Shown piece by piece: positions 59,341 to 62,700 of a stretch of DNA of 62,700 nt; positions within the stretch are counted from its first letter, which is position 1; each line of letters starts with the position of its first letter. The stretch is from Leptospira sp. (GTDB taxonomy: Bacteria > Spirochaetota > Leptospiria > Leptospirales > Leptospiraceae): assembly GCA_020831715.1 (NCBI GenBank), contig JAFIGA010000083.1:1-62700 (forward strand). The letters are read 5' to 3'. The notes under the pieces are model-generated. The model saw only the letters and a list, made by a program, of their open reading frames with translations, ran no database searches and was not told where the DNA came from. The position numbers and the translations under genes are program-made.

Positions 59341-60939
59341 TTAGGTAGTTAGAATTGTGTCCTCTCTGGATGGATTACGATTTTCAGGATAATCGGTAGA
59401 ATAGTGCAGACCTCTTGATTCTTTCCTCATAATTGCCGAGCGAACTATTATATCGGCTATCAATGCTAGATTTCGCAACTCCAACAATCCGGGTGTGACA
59501 GTTGTGCGATCGTAAAAATTCTTCACTTCTTCTCTGATCAATTGTATTCTTCTTGAGGCTCTAAGCAATCTAAGATCACTTCGCACAATTCCTACATAAT
59601 CGGACATGATGGATTTTATCTCGTACAGATCATGTGCAACTAAAACCCACTCCTCAGCATTGCTCGTTCCTTCTTTGTTCCATTTAGGAATAAACTTGGA
59701 TTCTGGGGCAAAATCAATCTTACCGGAATTTTTAATATCCATGGCAATACGATCCGAAAAGACAAGACATTCAAGTAGACTGTTGCTTGCTAGACGATTT
59801 CCTCCATGAACTCCTGTGCAAGATACTTCCCCTGCAGCATAGAGGTTTTCGATATCTGTTTTACCCCAGAGGTCAGTTTCTATTCCTCCACACATATAAT
59901 GAGCTGCCGGAACTACAGGTATGGGTTCTTTGCTAATATCTATTCCCAGGCTTAAGCATTTTTCATAAATAGAAGGAAAATGAGACTGAATGAAATCGGG
60001 TGATCTATGTGTTATATCTAAAAAGACATTGGGTTGCCCTGATTTCTTCATCTCGTTATCGATAGCTCTTGCTACTATATCTCTTGGTGCTAAATCCTTC
60101 ATCTCATGGTAATCTATCATGAAAGGATGACCCAAGTGATTTCTGAGGATTCCTCCTTCCCCGCGCACTGCCTCTGATATTAAAAAAGAATTACCATGTT
60201 CGTGAAATAGGGAAGTGGGATGAAATTGATAGAATTCCATGTTTTTTACTTTTGCCCCGGCACGATAGGCACATGCTACTCCGTCACCGGTCGCAATGGA
60301 TGGGTTTGTCGTATGGAGATACACCTGTCCAGCTCCACCTGTGGCTAGAATTGTTCTCTTGGCAAGGATTGGAGTGATCTCACCATCACTCGTGTCCAAG
60401 ACATATGCTCCATAGCAACGCAATGGATAGAGCTTGTCCCCATCGGGAATCTGATGGCGAGTGAGCAAATCCACACAGGCATGGTCTTCTAGTATTTCAA
60501 TATTCGGTTGGCTCTTTACAGCCTCTAACAAAGAGTTTTCTACCTCTCTGCCGGTTCGATCCATTGCATGGACAATTCTGTTTTTTCTATGTCCGCCTTC
60601 TCTTCCCAGATCTAGATTCCCCTGGGAATCTTTGTTAAATGGGACTCCAATATCCAGCAACTCTCTTACTTTGGAGGGACCTTCCTCTACCAGAATCCTC
60701 ACAGCCTCAGGATCACATAGCCCCGCGCCTGCAGTTAGAGTATCTTGAATATGTTCTTCTACATGGTCTGAATCGGAAAAGACACCGGCGATTCCGCCTT
60801 GGGCATAGTTTGTATTGGACTCATAATCTGCTTTTTTAGTAATGATGGTGACCGAACCAAGCTTGCACACTTTCAGTGCAAGGAAAAGTCCGGTCACACC
60901 GGAACCGATAATTAAAAAATCGGTTTTTGTCGGTGTCAT
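59341..60939 (-). CDS. nadB: L-aspartate oxidase
   Basis: Oxidises L-aspartate to iminoaspartate using FAD, the first step of NAD synthesis. The 532-residue product has the FAD-binding [15 protein letters not shown] (residues ~9-24), [22 protein letters not shown] and the [16 protein letters not shown] segment, all typical of NadB. Its ATG overlaps the end of the upstream protease gene by four bases, so both are co-translated. nadC is about 9 kb away on the other strand. Confidence 0.96.
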   Translation of the reverse strand: MTPTKTDFLIIGSGVTGLFLALKVCKLGSVTIITKKADYESNTNYAQGGIAGVFSDSDHVEEHIQDTLTAGAGLCDPEAVRILVEEGPSKVRELLDIGVPFNKDSQGNLDLGREGGHRKNRIVHAMDRTGREVENSLLEAVKSQPNIEILEDHACVDLLTRHQIPDGDKLYPLRCYGAYVLDTSDGEITPILAKRTILATGGAGQVYLHTTNPSIATGDGVACAYRAGAKVKNMEFYQFHPTSLFHEHGNSFLISEAVRGEGGILRNHLGHPFMIDYHEMKDLAPRDIVARAIDNEMKKSGQPNVFLDITHRSPDFIQSHFPSIYEKCLSLGIDISKEPIPVVPAAHYMCGGIETDLWGKTDIENLYAAGEVSCTGVHGGNRLASNSLLECLVFSDRIAMDIKNSGKIDFAPESKFIPKWNKEGTSNAEEWVLVAHDLYEIKSIMSDYVGIVRSDLRLLRASRRIQLIREEVKNFYDRTTVTPGLLELRNLALIADIIVRSAIMRKESRGLHYSTDYPENRNPSREDTILTT

Positions 60940-62700
60940 TTACTTTCTAGCATTGCATTTACATAATCCAGTGATCGGATTAGCATGAAATCAGGTCGAA
61001 TCTGATCGTCTGAATGTTCTTTGAAATATTTATCTGCCTTCCCATTGATTTTAACATGTTCACGGATTTTGGTTAAGTTGAAAGCAGACTTCTTCTTTCT
61101 TTCATCGGGAATCTCCGGAAGATGATTCCACATATCTTCTTCTCTATATCGGAAAGGAAAATTCCCTTCCAATTCTTCAGATACTTCAATATCAGGAGTT
61201 ACACCTACTACTTGTATTGTCTGACCGGATGGAGAGTAGTATCGACTATTTGTAATCTTTAATACGAAATCATTGTTTCCGGGAAGATCCATAAGTTTCT
61301 GTACAGTTGCCTTTCCAAAGGATCTTTCTCCTAAAATTAAACCTCTTCCATGGTGCTGGATCGCAGAAGCAACAATTTCGGAAGCTGATGCGGATCTAGC
61401 ATTTTGTAGTATAACCATGGGAAGATTAGTTACAGGGGCGTACTTGGCATTTGCCTCTTCGGGGCTTCTATTCGGAACTTTTGTACTTACAATCAATCTC
61501 TTGCTTTCCAGAAATAGATCTGCAATATCGATTGCAAGATCCAAATACCCGCCTGAGTTATTTCTTAGATCCAAAATGAGGGCTTTGAGTGGTTTGCCAT
61601 TTGCTTTTGCTTCTTTTTCCATATTCTGAATGGCTTTAGCAATTTGTCTCTCTACCGGTTCTTCATTGGCTGATTTAATAAAACCTGTTAGTTTAATATA
61701 GCCGATATAGGGATCTTCTTTTAATACTCTATATGTTAAATTTTTGATAGTAATAGTATCGCGGATGATTGGAATATCAAGAGTTCCGGTTTCACCCTTT
61801 CTGCTAATTGTAAGAATTACTTCTGTACCCTTTTTTCCTTTGATTCTTTTTACAACCTTATCCAGGCTTAGTGAGGCAATGGATTTTTTATCAACTGCGA
61901 GGATCTTGTCTCCACTTCTTAGTCCGGCTTTTAGAGCCGGGCTTCCCTCCAATGGATTCTCAATTACTACTTCTCTGGTTCCTCCACCACTTAGCATAGC
62001 ACCAATTCCTTCAAAAGAAGAATCGTTGATTTTTGCCATGGATTCTTCCCATGTGGATTTTAAAAATACATTGGAATGTGGATCTAGAGAACTGAGATAT
62101 CCATTCGCCGCTGCAAGATAGGCATCATTTATACTATATTCCTTGTCTTCATTTTCCTCCTCTTCATCGGGCTTAACTTGCACATCAAGACCTTGGCTCG
62201 CTTGTGGAATGGGAGGGGTTTTGTATTTTTCTAGATTTTCTTGGACATATGACATTACTTTATCGAAATCTTTTTTTGTGAATCGAGTTTCTTCCCACTG
62301 AGCGGATAGAACCGATTTTCGAATTTTGTCCTTTTCAATGATTTTCTTGACTTCTTCATCCGAAAGCTTCTTACTTTCTTGTTTTTTCAGCTTCTCTTTT
62401 CTCATGGAATCCAGCTTTTCATAGTCCGGATCCATGATGAGATACTTATCGGAAGGTGAGATTTTAAAAGTGCTTTTTGCCGGGATCATTTCCTCTTCGT
62501 CTTCATATTTGGATCTGTTTTTATAATATTCTTCCGGATAAAAATACAACGAATGAGGCAGGGAAATAAGAGTATAGATCGCCGCATCTTTGTAAGCCCT
62601 ATTTTTATTGATGTTTTTGTCTATGTAAAATTTATCTACAGCCTGGACGACACTTTCAAAATCTTTGTATTGGAAGGAATTATTGGCTTCCGGGCGTTTT
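60936..62700 (-). CDS. C-terminal processing peptidase (S41 family), 5' end outside window
   Basis: A periplasmic serine protease of the Ctp/Prc type. The reading frame stays open to the window edge at 62700, so the N-terminus, including any signal peptide, is missing; a TTG at 62549 is only an internal codon. Visible order: a charged Lys/Glu-rich region, SLDPHSNVF, a PDZ domain ([23 protein letters not shown]), [14 protein letters not shown], and the catalytic Ser in [11 protein letters not shown] with Lys in [11 protein letters not shown]. The C-terminal end ([13 protein letters not shown]) is intact. Overlaps nadB by 4 bases. Confidence 0.95.
   Translation of the reverse strand, partial: KRPEANNSFQYKDFESVVQAVDKFYIDKNINKNRAYKDAAIYTLISLPHSLYFYPEEYYKNRSKYEDEEEMIPAKSTFKISPSDKYLIMDPDYEKLDSMRKEKLKKQESKKLSDEEVKKIIEKDKIRKSVLSAQWEETRFTKKDFDKVMSYVQENLEKYKTPPIPQASQGLDVQVKPDEEEENEDKEYSINDAYLAAANGYLSSLDPHSNVFLKSTWEESMAKINDSSFEGIGAMLSGGGTREVVIENPLEGSPALKAGLRSGDKILAVDKKSIASLSLDKVVKRIKGKKGTEVILTISRKGETGTLDIPIIRDTITIKNLTYRVLKEDPYIGYIKLTGFIKSANEEPVERQIAKAIQNMEKEAKANGKPLKALILDLRNNSGGYLDLAIDIADLFLESKRLIVSTKVPNRSPEEANAKYAPVTNLPMVILQNARSASASEIVASAIQHHGRGLILGERSFGKATVQKLMDLPGNNDFVLKITNSRYYSPSGQTIQVVGVTPDIEVSEELEGNFPFRYREEDMWNHLPEIPDERKKKSAFNLTKIREHVKINGKADKYFKEHSDDQIRPDFMLIRSLDYVNAMLESK

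Noticed and set aside
1..62700. tRNA genes, CRISPR arrays, insertion sequences, phage or plasmid genes
   Set aside because: Gaps are too short for tRNA clusters, no regularly spaced repeats were seen, and no transposase, integrase or replication gene appears.

Overview
The window reads as chromosome of a spirochete of the Leptospira group (Leptospiraceae). Supporting signs are a pair of FlaA flagellar sheath genes in tandem, a very long spirochete-type GreA, a PUR-domain protein of the kind known from spirochetes, several short lipoproteins, outer-membrane and LPS genes (LptE-like protein, O-antigen ligase-like protein), AT-rich coding sequence and frequent TTG starts. This is judged by eye; no database search was run. 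The sequence is gene-dense: no gene-free stretch exceeds 200 bases. No tRNA, rRNA, CRISPR array, insertion sequence, phage gene or replication origin was seen.

Region 1 (1-21540, all plus strand) is a single transcription and translation block: the 3' two thirds of rpoC, then rpsL, rpsG, a divergent EF-G/TetM-like GTPase in the place of fusA, tuf, and the fused S10-spc-alpha clusters (rpsJ to rplQ, including secY, adk, infA, rpmJ and rpoA). Spacing is 0-27 bases or overlapping, and the block closes at an intrinsic terminator at 21498-21534. The only strong internal hairpin terminator lies directly in front of the TetM-like gene.

Region 2 (21543-30206) holds envelope and repair genes: a lipoprotein and an O-antigen ligase-like protein on the minus strand, a divergent GT4 glycosyltransferase, an M15 carboxypeptidase, a small lipoprotein, and a coupled minus-strand set of a 222-residue unknown, a metallophosphoesterase, a zinc-ribbon membrane protein and recG. 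Region 3 (30264-37316) is a plus-strand run: gpsA, a large exported protein with a degenerate CHAT-like end, a TraB/GumN-like protein, a CNNM/CorC protein, and separate coaC and coaB genes.

Region 4 (37412-40757) has a histidine kinase and receiver pair on the minus strand, opposite a PUR-domain gene, flaA2 and flaA1, the latter possibly driven by a sigma-28-like promoter. Region 5 (40898-52875) holds the 941-residue GreA, an M23 peptidase diverging from an LptE-like/fur/tgt run, a STAS protein, a LysM lipoprotein, nadC and a bifunctional rel. Region 6 (52938-62700) has icmF (fused isobutyryl-CoA mutase) diverging from an acyl-CoA synthetase, a GHKL-ATPase-like protein, nadB and a C-terminal processing protease cut by the window edge.

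The observations most worth following are the TetM-like GTPase in the fusA slot with a terminator in its leader and no ribosome binding site, the GreA giant with a CarD-like module, the IcmF active-site signature, the probable pseudo-CHAT protein beside a TraB-like protein, and the PUR gene under a flagellar-type promoter next to flaA.
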